Below are positions 9,028 to 16,848 of a stretch of 64,000 nucleotides of DNA, one piece after another. Within the stretch, counting starts at the first letter, position 1, and each line of letters begins with the position of its first letter. The position numbers were made by a program, and so were the translations under genes. The notes under the pieces are model-generated. The model did not search any database. It had not been told where the DNA came from and saw nothing but the letters and a program-made list of their open reading frames with translations. Origin of the DNA: GAS368 sp965227745 (lineage in GTDB: Bacteria; Verrucomicrobiota; Verrucomicrobiia; Opitutales; Opitutaceae); the NCBI GenBank assembly GCA_965227745.1, contig OZ245769.1, positions 1,984,001-2,048,000 of the forward strand, in the 5' to 3' direction.

Positions 9028-9600
9028 GTGCTTCTCGCCCTCCACAAGCCCTACGGCGTTCTCTCGCAGTTTACCCCCGAGCCCGGCTCCCGCTGGCGCA
9101 CGCTCGCCGATTTTGCCCTCCCGAAAAACGTCTACGCCCTCGGTCGCCTCGACGCCGACTCGGAGGGCCTGCTGCTGCTCAGCGACGAGCCCGGTCTAAA
9201 CTCCCGCCTCCTCGATCCGCAAAACGCCCACCGCCGCGAATACTGGGCCCAAGTCGAAAATATTCCCACCGCCACCACCCTCGCCCGCCTCACGCGTGGC
9301 GGGATCGACCTCGACGACTACCGCACGCTTCCCTGCCGCGCGCGCCTGCTCGATCCGGCTCCTGCTCTGCCTCCACGCGATCCGCCGATCCGGGTCCGCA
9401 AATCCATTCCCGATTGCTGGCTCGCCCTAGAATTGATCGAGGGAAAAAATCGCCAAGTTCGCCGTATGACTGCCGCCGTCGGCCATCCCACGCTGCGCCT
9501 TGTCCGCACGCGCATCGGAAATTTTCCCCTCGGCGACCTCGCCCCCGGAACATGGCGCGAACTCACCGCCGAAGAGCGCGCCGCAGTCTTCGCGAAGTAG
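9028..9600 (+). CDS. rluE: 23S rRNA pseudouridine synthase, RluE type
   Basis: The product, about 190 residues, isomerises a uridine of 23S rRNA (U2457 in Escherichia coli for this subfamily). HKPYGVLSQFTPE opens the catalytic domain. GRLDADSEGLLLL holds the catalytic aspartate, and PPIRVRKSIPDCWLALEL followed by GKNRQVRRMTAAVG are RluE-type motifs. There is no S4 domain, as expected for RluE. No ATG lies near the domain start; the GTG at 9028 gives VLLALHKPYG. The long open frame before it is non-coding, being antisense to the MDR gene. The two genes diverge with only 42 bp between their starts. Confidence 0.85.
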   Translation: MLLALHKPYGVLSQFTPEPGSRWRTLADFALPKNVYALGRLDADSEGLLLLSDEPGLNSRLLDPQNAHRREYWAQVENIPTATTLARLTRGGIDLDDYRTLPCRARLLDPAPALPPRDPPIRVRKSIPDCWLALELIEGKNRQVRRMTAAVGHPTLRLVRTRIGNFPLGDLAPGTWRELTAEERAAVFAK

Positions 9601-9620
9601 CGCACCACGACCGAAAGCTC

Positions 9621-12020
9621 TCAATCAGCCCGCAGTGCCTCCAGCGGGTCAAGCCGCGCCGCCCGCCACGCCGGCAGCCAGCACGCCACGATCGCCGCCG
9701 CACCCACCGCGACTGCCGCGAGAATCAACGGCAGCGCGGTGATGCCATCCATCTGGTAAACCAGTGATTTCAAGGCAAACGAGAGCCCAATGCTCCCAGC
9801 CAGCCCGAGCACTAGGCCAACTGTCACCCAGCGACTCCCCTGCGCAAACACGAGACGCACAATATCGCCCTTCAGCGCCCCGATGGCTACGCGCACGCCG
9901 ATCTCTCGCGTGCGTTGCTGGACGTGGTACGAGAGCGTGCCGTAGAGCCCCACTGCCACGAGCCCGAGCGCGGTCGCCATGAAGAAATTCACCAGCCCCG
10001 CGATCGCTCGCTGGCTCTGGGTCGCGCCGCTTACCACGTCGCGCATAGTCCGCACATTGCGGAGCGCGAGTTCGCTATCGAGCGCGGCCAATTCCTGGCG
10101 CACCAGCGGAATGATCTGCGCCGTCGGCACGGAGGCCCGCAGGATGAGCGCGACACTGTTATTCCAGTGGCCTTCTGGCGTCGTGTACATCTCCGGCTGC
10201 ACCTCGGCATCAGCGCCCCACTGCTTCACATCCTCGACCACGCCGACAACCCGTACCACGTACCAGGGGTTGGACGCTTGATTGGCGCGCATGATTTCGC
10301 CGAGCGGCTCCTTGTTCGGCCAAGCCTTCTTAACCAGCGCCTGATTGACCACGACCCCGCGAATATCCCCCGTGCGGTCCTCTGGCTTCAGGTTGCGCCC
10401 GCGCAGCAGCCGCAGACCCATGGTCTCAAAATAGTCGTCCGTCACCGAGGAGCGCTCTACGCTCATTCTGACCTGCGTCGGATCATAGACCTGATCGTTG
10501 ATCAGCGCATTCGTATTACTGCCGCCCTCAAGGGGTAGTTTCGAGGTGATCGCCACTTTCGTGAGGCCGGGTATCGTCTGCAGCCGCTCCACGAGTTTGT
10601 ACCAGAAGCGGGTCCTAGCCGGTTCATCTTTGTATGCCGGTCCGCGCAACGAGATCTGAGCGGAGAGCACCGATTCATTGGCGAGCACGCGGTTATCCTC
10701 GAGAATTTTCAGATAGCTCTTCGAAAAGAGCACCGCGCCATTCGCCAGCACAAACGCCAGCGCCACCTGTGCGATGATCAGGGTCCGCAGCATCCGATGA
10801 CGCGACCGCGAGCCTACCGATCCACGCGCATCCGCCCGCATCACCCCCGAGAGCGAAGTCCGCATCGCCGCCAGCGCCGGCGGCAGCCCCGCGAGCAGCG
10901 CGGTGAAGAGCGTCGCCCCAAGTGCAAAGGCCAGCGCCATCACATCGAGCGAGATAGCGGCCTTGCGCGATTCCGTCACTGGCGAGATCACCCGCAGCAC
11001 CGCCACGCCACCGTAGGCCAACGCCACGCCGAGGATTGCCCCCGCCAGTGCGAGCAGCAGGCTCTCCGTCAGGGCGAGCTTGACGAGATGGCTCCGCGTC
11101 GCGCCGAGCGCCACCCGTACTCCAAACTCCCCCTGCCGCCGCGCGCTGCGCGCGAGCAGCATGCTGGAAACATTCCCGCAGGCCACGAGCAGCACCAGCG
11201 CTACGGCGCCAAAAAGCATCCACACCTGCGAGCCGATGCCCTTGGTCATTTCGAAGTACAGCGAGCGCACGAGGAAGTATTTCCGCGTATTGGAATTTGG
11301 ATACAGCTCGGTGAGCCGCTTGCCGATGGTCTTCACCTCCGCATCGGCCATCGCCACCGTCACGCCCTCCTTCAGCCGCGCCACGCCGAGGAAGGAGTGA
11401 CTATCGCGTTTGGTTTTCTGCTCTTCGAGCGACAGCGGCAGCCACATCTGCGGCTCCGTAGTGCGGCCCCAGGGGCTGACGAACTCGAAGTTCTCGGGCA
11501 TCACGCCCACGATCGTCACATCCGCCCCGTTTACCCGGAGGGTCTTGCCCAGCGCCGCTTTGTCGCCCGCGAAAAATTGCTGCCAGAGCGAGTAGCTCAA
11601 GATCGCCACCCCGGGCGCGCCCGGGGCGTCGTCGGCCGGATCGAAAAAGCGCCCCATCATCGGTTGAATGCCGAAAACTCGAAGTACGTCCGACGTACCC
11701 GTGACGCTGTATACGCCCTGCGCGTTTTCCTTGCCCACGTTCACCGTTCCGCGGTTGTAAACCCCGAATGCCGAGAAACTCGTGGTCTGCGCCTTCTGAT
11801 CGAAGTAGTCCGCCGGCGAAAATGGCCAGCCATCGCCCGACCACACGTGCACCAGTTGCTCGGAGTGCGGATAGTGAAACGGCTCGATCGCCAGCGCGCG
11901 CAGCGCACTAAAGATCGCCGTGGTGGCACCGATGCCCACGGCCAGCGTGAGAATGGCGATCAGGGCAAACCCCCGCGCCTTGGCGAGGGAACGCAACGAG
12001 AGACGGATATCGGAAAGCAT
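9621..12020 (-). CDS. ADOP/MacB-like FtsX-family ABC permease
   Basis: The product is a 799-residue integral membrane protein. It has an N-terminal transmembrane segment (ALIAILTLAVGIGATTAIF), a large periplasmic MacB-PCD region, an FtsX domain with three helices near residues 270-400, and a second PCD/FtsX half near the C-terminus ending in PAWRAARLDPLEALRAD. This duplicated arrangement matches the ADOP permeases best known from Acidobacteria. No ATPase gene is adjacent, which is usual for that group, so the partner and substrate (macrolide, lipoprotein or peptide export by family analogy) are unknown. The start ATG fits the conserved MLSDIRLSLRSLAKARGF opening. Confidence 0.85.
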   Translation of the reverse strand: MLSDIRLSLRSLAKARGFALIAILTLAVGIGATTAIFSALRALAIEPFHYPHSEQLVHVWSGDGWPFSPADYFDQKAQTTSFSAFGVYNRGTVNVGKENAQGVYSVTGTSDVLRVFGIQPMMGRFFDPADDAPGAPGVAILSYSLWQQFFAGDKAALGKTLRVNGADVTIVGVMPENFEFVSPWGRTTEPQMWLPLSLEEQKTKRDSHSFLGVARLKEGVTVAMADAEVKTIGKRLTELYPNSNTRKYFLVRSLYFEMTKGIGSQVWMLFGAVALVLLVACGNVSSMLLARSARRQGEFGVRVALGATRSHLVKLALTESLLLALAGAILGVALAYGGVAVLRVISPVTESRKAAISLDVMALAFALGATLFTALLAGLPPALAAMRTSLSGVMRADARGSVGSRSRHRMLRTLIIAQVALAFVLANGAVLFSKSYLKILEDNRVLANESVLSAQISLRGPAYKDEPARTRFWYKLVERLQTIPGLTKVAITSKLPLEGGSNTNALINDQVYDPTQVRMSVERSSVTDDYFETMGLRLLRGRNLKPEDRTGDIRGVVVNQALVKKAWPNKEPLGEIMRANQASNPWYVVRVVGVVEDVKQWGADAEVQPEMYTTPEGHWNNSVALILRASVPTAQIIPLVRQELAALDSELALRNVRTMRDVVSGATQSQRAIAGLVNFFMATALGLVAVGLYGTLSYHVQQRTREIGVRVAIGALKGDIVRLVFAQGSRWVTVGLVLGLAGSIGLSFALKSLVYQMDGITALPLILAAVAVGAAAIVACWLPAWRAARLDPLEALRAD

Positions 12021-12352
12021 AGGGCGGCACCGAGAAAACCGCCTGAAACGCGAAAAGTTACTAAAAAGATCGAACCCGGATTTTAACCGCGAAGCGCGCG
12101 AAGAGGCGCGAAGGCGTAAAGTGAGCGGCTCATTCCGCCGCAGACTTCCCAGAGAAATTTGAACCGGAAGATTGGGAAGGACGGGAAGCGCGAATCAGAT
12201 CCTTCTTCTCGCTCTTCCCGATCTTCCTGTTCAACGGCTTGGTGAGAAAAAGGAATGCGATCACGGTCGAAGACATCGCTAGATCTTCGTGTCTCTTCGC
12301 GACCTTCGCAGTTGAAGATCCGCCTCCGCTTCTGCCTTCACGTGCACTCGCT
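12021..12352. other. 332-bp intergenic stretch with inverted interspersed repeats
   Basis: No gene is supported here. A GCGAAG-rich element, beginning TTTTAACCGCGAAG, runs at 12081-12114. A related element lies in the opposite orientation at 12285-12316; read on the minus strand it begins TTCAACTGCGAAGG. Between them is a GAAGATTGGGAAGGACGGG / CTCTTCCCGATCTTCC pair (about 12168-12235) that can also fold. The layout suggests an interspersed-repeat cluster rather than coding DNA. Confidence 0.5.
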
Positions 12353-13003
12353 TCAAATCCGCACCACCACATCCTCTGTCTTGAAACGCACTTTCTTTGT
12401 AGCGGCATACTTGTCATCCGCCGCCCGATAACCCGCCGCGCAGGCTACGACGGTCGTGTAATCGGTTACGCCCAAGCCGAGGATTTCGTCGAACTTCACG
12501 AGGTCGATGCCCTCCATCGGGCAGGTGTCGATGCCGACCATCGCCGCCGCCATCATGAACTGGCCGAGCGCGATATAAACCTGATGCGTCTGCCACGTAT
12601 CGAGCCGTCCCTCGGCGCGGGCCTTGTCGAGGTTACGGAGCGTCATGCCGCGAAACTTTTCCAACGTGTCGCGGTGGACGCCGCGGACTTCGACGATGCG
12701 GTCGATGTGCCGCTCCACGTGCGCCGCATCGAGGTCTTTGCGCACGGCTAACACGACGAAGTGGGAGCACTCCTCCGGCTGCGGCTGCCGCCACGCGGCG
12801 GCGCGAAGCTGTACCTTCACCGCAGCATCCGTCACGACGACAAACTTCCACGGCTGCAAGCCAATCGAGGAAGGTGCGAGCACGAGGGCTTGCTCAATGG
12901 CACTCCAGTCGGCATCGGGAATTTTCCGCGCCGGGTCAAAGCGCTGCGTGGCGTAGCGCCAATTGAGTTGGTGGAGCAAAGTCTCGTTGGAAACGGGCTG
13001 CAT
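12353..13003 (-). CDS. Nitroreductase-family NAD(P)H-dependent oxidoreductase
   Basis: This 216-residue FMN enzyme belongs to the NfsB-like nitroreductase family. RYATQRFDPARKI and APSSIGLQPWKFVVV are the FMN-binding N-terminal motifs; GIDTCPMEGID and ACAAGYRAADDKYA are the conserved C-terminal parts. It should reduce nitroaromatics, quinones or similar acceptors in the cytoplasm. Its neighbours (OYE, SDR and MDR reductases) make this a stretch rich in small reductases. No regulator is adjacent. Confidence 0.9.
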   Translation of the reverse strand: MQPVSNETLLHQLNWRYATQRFDPARKIPDADWSAIEQALVLAPSSIGLQPWKFVVVTDAAVKVQLRAAAWRQPQPEECSHFVVLAVRKDLDAAHVERHIDRIVEVRGVHRDTLEKFRGMTLRNLDKARAEGRLDTWQTHQVYIALGQFMMAAAMVGIDTCPMEGIDLVKFDEILGLGVTDYTTVVACAAGYRAADDKYAATKKVRFKTEDVVVRI

Positions 13004-13189
13004 GTCCGCTGAACTTACAGCGAAGACCCGCCATTTCTCAAGCGCCTGAAAGCAGCGGCAGTTCCACTCACCGCCATTCCACCGCGCTACTTGAGGTGGA
13101 CGACGACCTCCGGGCGCCGTCGGGAGAGCGAATACCCAGACGACAGCGACGGCCTAAAGCGCAGATGCCACTCGCCAGCGCCCCGCCCC

Positions 13190-14260
13190 TCAAAACCCCC
13201 GCCCATACTGGCGCGGCGGCTTGAGCGCAGCGGTTTGCCCAAGGGCCTTTGCCGCGTGCAGCGGCCAGTGAGGATCATTGAGCACCGCACGCGCGAGTAG
13301 CACGAGATCGGCCTGCCCATCGGTCACGATGGCATTGGCCTGCGCCGGCTCCGTGATGAGGCCTACCGCAGCCGTTGGTACACCCGCCTCGCGCCGGATG
13401 CGCTCCGCAAACGGCACTTGGTAGCCGGGAACGAGGGGAATCTTCGCGTCGGCCACACCGCCGCCCGAGCTGCAGTCGATGAGATCGACTCCCTCGGTCT
13501 TCAAGCGGCGCGCTAGCTCGACGCTCTCCTCGATCGTCCAACCCCCTTCGACCCAGTCCGTGCACGAGAGACGCACCGTAAGTGGTAACTTCTCCGGCCA
13601 CACCGCGCGGACCGCGCGGGTGGTCTCCAACAAAAACCGGATGCGATTCTCGAAACTGCCGCCATACTTGTCCGTGCGCTGGTTCGACTTCGGTGAAAGA
13701 AACTCATGCGCGAGGTAGCCGTGCGCCGAGTGCAACTCCATCCACTCATAGCCCGCCGCGAGTGAACGCTGCGCTGCCGACACGAAATCCGCCTGCACGC
13801 GAGCGATGTCCGCCTCGGTCATCTCCGCCGGCACCTTGTTGAGCGGACCTCCAAACGCCACCGGGCTTGGTCCGATCACTGGCCAGCCACCCGCCGCCTC
13901 GGCGAGGTGTCCGCCACCATCCCATGGGCGCGCCGCACTGGCTTTGCGGCCCGCATGGGCGAGTTGCACACCGGGCACAGCACCTTGCTGCTTCACGAAA
14001 CGATTCACGCGCGCGAGCGGCTCGATGTGCTTTTCGCCCCAGAGGCCGGCGTCGCCGGGCGAGATGCGGCCCTCGGGTGAGACGGCGGTGGCCTCGGCGA
14101 TCACCAAGCCAGCCCCCCCGGCAGCGCGCGCGCCGAGGTGGACGAGATGCCAGTCATTCGCCACGCCGTCTTCCGAGGAGTACATGCACATCGGCGAGAC
14201 GCCGATGCGATTGCGCAGCGTGATAGACTTAAGCGTGAAGGGCGTGAAGAGATGGTTCAT
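13190..14260 (-). CDS. Old-yellow-enzyme NADH:flavin oxidoreductase, YqjM/NamA-like
   Basis: The product is a 356-residue FMN-dependent ene-reductase with a TIM barrel. RNRIGVSPMCMYS carries the cysteine and tyrosine typical of the thermophilic-like YqjM class. QLAHAGRKAS, ELHSAHGYLAHEFLSP and NQRTDKYGGSFENR are hallmark OYE motifs, and VLLARAVLNDPHWPLHAA closes the phosphate-binding end. It probably reduces activated alkenes with NAD(P)H in the cytoplasm. It starts 9 bp downstream of the stop of a possible 24-residue membrane peptide and lies on the same strand as the SDR gene. Confidence 0.9.
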   Translation of the reverse strand: MNHLFTPFTLKSITLRNRIGVSPMCMYSSEDGVANDWHLVHLGARAAGGAGLVIAEATAVSPEGRISPGDAGLWGEKHIEPLARVNRFVKQQGAVPGVQLAHAGRKASAARPWDGGGHLAEAAGGWPVIGPSPVAFGGPLNKVPAEMTEADIARVQADFVSAAQRSLAAGYEWMELHSAHGYLAHEFLSPKSNQRTDKYGGSFENRIRFLLETTRAVRAVWPEKLPLTVRLSCTDWVEGGWTIEESVELARRLKTEGVDLIDCSSGGGVADAKIPLVPGYQVPFAERIRREAGVPTAAVGLITEPAQANAIVTDGQADLVLLARAVLNDPHWPLHAAKALGQTAALKPPRQYGRGF

Positions 14261-14269
14261 AGCGTGAGT

Positions 14270-14344
14270 TTAACTGTCGCGCTGCGAGCCGTCCCAAGCG
14301 GTGAGGACGACTAGTGCGAGCAAGATGAAGAGGACGAGGATCAT
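14270..14344 (-). CDS. Possible 24-residue single-span membrane peptide
   Basis: A short frame encodes MILVLFILLALVVLTAWDG plus five polar residues. It is one hydrophobic helix with a short charged tail, between the SDR stop (14369) and the OYE start (14260) on the same strand. There is no Shine-Dalgarno sequence, and the upstream in-frame stop lies eight codons earlier. The strong hydrophobic pattern and the position in the transcript are the only support. It may be a translated small protein or chance. Confidence 0.3.
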   Translation of the reverse strand: MILVLFILLALVVLTAWDGSQRDS

Positions 14345-14368
14345 GGGCGTGAAACGCAGCGCCGCAAC

Positions 14369-15136
14369 TCAACCCACCGTAAATCCGCCATCCACGATCA
14401 GATCATGGCCGGTAACAAAAGCGGAGCCCGATGACGACAGCCACACGACCGCACTCGCCACTTCTTCTGGCGTACCCACCCGGCCCACCGGATGCGCCGA
14501 GGCCATCTGTTTCTTCGCATCGGTCTGCCCCGCGCCAAACACGCGGTCGAACATCTCTGTCTGGATTCCAGCCGGCGACACCGTATTGACGCGAATGCCC
14601 TTGGCCGCGAACTCCAGCGCGGCAGTCCGGGAAAGGCCGAGCACGGCATGCTTGCTGGCCACGTAGACACCCGCCCCCGCGAATCCGATGGAGGCGCCGA
14701 TGGAAGCATTGTTCACGATGGAGCCGCCCCCGCTCGCCAGCATCGCGGGAATCTCGTGCTTCATCGCGAAGAGCACCCCCTTCACGTTCGCATCGAAGAC
14801 GCGTTCGTACTGCTCCTCAGTCTGCTCGGCGATCGTGAGGCCAAACGCGCCCTCGATGCCTGCGTTGTTAAAAGCGATGTCGAGCCGACCGTACGTTTCG
14901 ACCGTCTTTCGCACGAGGCCGATGACATCCGCCTCGCTCGTGACATCGGCGCGAACGAAAATCGCCTCGCCGCCCTGAGCCTTGATTTCGGCGGCGACGG
15001 CCGCGCCTTCTCTCTCGCGCCGCCCGGCGACGACGACTCGCACGCCCTCACTGGCGAGCGCCAGGGCCGTGGCTCGACCGATGCCCGATGTGCCGCCGGT
15101 GATGAGTGCTACCTTGGAAGAGAGACTATTTTTCAT
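14369..15136 (-). CDS. SDR-family NAD(P)-dependent oxidoreductase
   Basis: This is a classical short-chain dehydrogenase of 255 residues. ITGGTSGIGRA is the cofactor motif (TGxxxGIG), NNAGIEG the NAG motif, NNASIGAS supplies the serine, and YVASKHAVLGL is the YxxxK catalytic motif. VSPAGIQTEMF and VDGGFTVG complete the fold. An arginine (GRRE) after strand beta-2 suggests NADPH preference. It is likely cytoplasmic with an unknown substrate. It sits upstream of the OYE gene on the same strand and downstream of the efflux operon. Confidence 0.9.
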   Translation of the reverse strand: MKNSLSSKVALITGGTSGIGRATALALASEGVRVVVAGRREREGAAVAAEIKAQGGEAIFVRADVTSEADVIGLVRKTVETYGRLDIAFNNAGIEGAFGLTIAEQTEEQYERVFDANVKGVLFAMKHEIPAMLASGGGSIVNNASIGASIGFAGAGVYVASKHAVLGLSRTAALEFAAKGIRVNTVSPAGIQTEMFDRVFGAGQTDAKKQMASAHPVGRVGTPEEVASAVVWLSSSGSAFVTGHDLIVDGGFTVG

Positions 15137-15207
15137 GATGTTGGATTTTTAAACTGAGAAACGAGGTTGGAGGTGGATGATTGGGAGAGAAAGTTCGAGG
15201 GAGGCGC

Positions 15208-16647
15208 TTAGCGCACTGCGACGGGTGCCGGCACGGTCCAGCCGCCACCGAGGGCCTTGATGAGCGCGACACTCGCGGTGAGGCGCTGCGCAGCGAGTTG
15301 GGCATCGGCGCGCTCGGTCGCGAGAGCCGTGCGCTGGGTGTCGATGACTTCGAGATAGGAGACGAAGCCGGAATCGTAGCGGCGCTGCGCGATAGCCGCG
15401 GCGCGGCGGGAGGCTTCCAGTGCGCGCGTCTGCGCGGCCGCCTGCTCGGCCAGGTACGTCGTCGCAGTGAGTGCATCCTGCACTTCGCGGAAAGCCACGA
15501 GCACCCGCTGGCGAAACACCGCTACGCTCTCCTCATACGCCGCGCGGCTGCGCTCGAGATTGGCGCGATTGCGGCCGCCTTGGAAGATCGGCAGGTACAG
15601 GCTGGGTCCGATGGACCAGATGCGGGAATCGTAATTCGTCAGGCGGTCGATATCGCCGCTCGCGAAGCCCGCGCCGCCCGTCAACGCGATCGCCGGGAAG
15701 AAGGCGGCCTTGGCCACGCCGATGCGGGCATTGGCCGCGGCGAGCGTGCGCTCGGCAGCCGCGACGTCCGGGCGGCGCTCCAGCAACTCGGACGGCAGGC
15801 CGGCCGGAATCGCTGGCGGCGCAGACGGCACGGCGGCGTCAACGCCGAGCGTGAAAGTGGTGGCCGACTCACCGACGAGAACGGCCAGGGCGTTTTGCAC
15901 CCCGTCACGACGAGCGGCGACGGCCGCGGAATCGGCCTCCGCAGCGGCCAATTCGGCCTCAGCGCGGGCCGAGTCGAGGTCGGTGGCGGCTCCGCTCTTC
16001 ACGCGAACCGAAATAAGATCGAGCGTGCGGCGGCGCAGAGCGACCGTATCGCGAAGGATCGAGAATTCGCGGTCGAGCGCACGAAGCGCGAAGTAATTGG
16101 CGGCGACCTCGGTCGTGAGCGAGAGGCGCATCGACTCCATGAGATCGGCGCTGGCCTCGGCCTCGGCACGCGCGCTTTCCGTCAAGCGGCGCACGCGACC
16201 GAAGAGATCGAGTTCCCACGAGGCGGTGAGCGGGGCACGATAAGTCGTGGACGTAGGATTCGGCTGCACGTTGTCCGTCGTGGTCGAGGTTCGCTCGCGC
16301 GTGACCGAGGCACCGACCGCGACCTGAGGCCAATAGGCGCTGCGGGCGATGCCCGCCGCCGCGGCGGCTTGGTCGACCCGCGCGGCTGCGGCGCGCAGAT
16401 CCTGGTTACCCGCGAGGGTTCGGGTCTCGAGGCCGTCCAGTACGGAATCATTGAAGAGCTTCCACCACGGGCCGCGCGTCAGCGTATCGGCCGGGGCGGC
16501 GGTCTTCCACGCGCCGCCCGTGGCGGCGTCACGGTAGTCGGTGGGTGTGGTGGTGGAGGGACGGACGTAATCGGGACCCACGCTCGGCAGCGCGGCGAAC
16601 GCGCTTGAGGCGAGAGGAACAGCGAGAAGAAGACGGAAAGATTTCAT
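15208..16647 (-). CDS. Outer-membrane efflux factor, NodT/OprM type
   Basis: The 479-residue TolC-family protein has two outer-membrane-efflux repeats. It starts with a signal peptide ending near FAALPSVGPDYVRP. ASWELDLFGRVRRLTESARA and GPSLYLPIFQGGRNRANLE are typical OEP motifs. NodT-family proteins usually have a cysteine lipidation site just before the GPDYxRP motif; none is present here, so the protein is probably not lipidated. It is the third component after the adaptor and pump on the same strand and would form the outer-membrane exit duct of the tripartite pump. Confidence 0.9.
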   Translation of the reverse strand: MKSFRLLLAVPLASSAFAALPSVGPDYVRPSTTTPTDYRDAATGGAWKTAAPADTLTRGPWWKLFNDSVLDGLETRTLAGNQDLRAAAARVDQAAAAAGIARSAYWPQVAVGASVTRERTSTTTDNVQPNPTSTTYRAPLTASWELDLFGRVRRLTESARAEAEASADLMESMRLSLTTEVAANYFALRALDREFSILRDTVALRRRTLDLISVRVKSGAATDLDSARAEAELAAAEADSAAVAARRDGVQNALAVLVGESATTFTLGVDAAVPSAPPAIPAGLPSELLERRPDVAAAERTLAAANARIGVAKAAFFPAIALTGGAGFASGDIDRLTNYDSRIWSIGPSLYLPIFQGGRNRANLERSRAAYEESVAVFRQRVLVAFREVQDALTATTYLAEQAAAQTRALEASRRAAAIAQRRYDSGFVSYLEVIDTQRTALATERADAQLAAQRLTASVALIKALGGGWTVPAPVAVR

Positions 16648-16820
16648 AGTAATAATGTGGCACGCAGAGCGCAGCGGAAGGTGGTCGGTTGAATCAGGCG
16701 CCGCGCGCCACAGAAGGCGGGAGCGAGTGTTTTTCTTGAGGGGAGGTCCTTTTCGGGACGGTCGCCGGGGATTATTTCGGTTCGGAGGCGGGCATCGGGT
16801 TAGGATGCCCGCGCAGAGAG

Positions 16821-16841
16821 GCGGCGGTTAGAAACCGCCGC
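16821..16841. repeat. REP-like palindrome GCGGCGGTT-AGA-AACCGCCGC, copy 1
   Basis: A perfect 9-bp stem with a 3-base loop lies between the pump and the outer-membrane-factor genes and is followed on the plus strand by TCCCTTTTT. A near-identical palindrome followed by TCCC is at 51318-51341. It could act as a terminator on the plus strand, but the flanking genes are on the minus strand, so an interspersed palindromic repeat is more likely. Confidence 0.5.
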
Positions 16842-16848
16842 TCCCTTT

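Noticed and set aside
12130..12417. A 95-residue frame downstream of the nitroreductase
   Set aside because: It overlaps the nitroreductase C-terminus and repeat DNA and has no domain or start signal.
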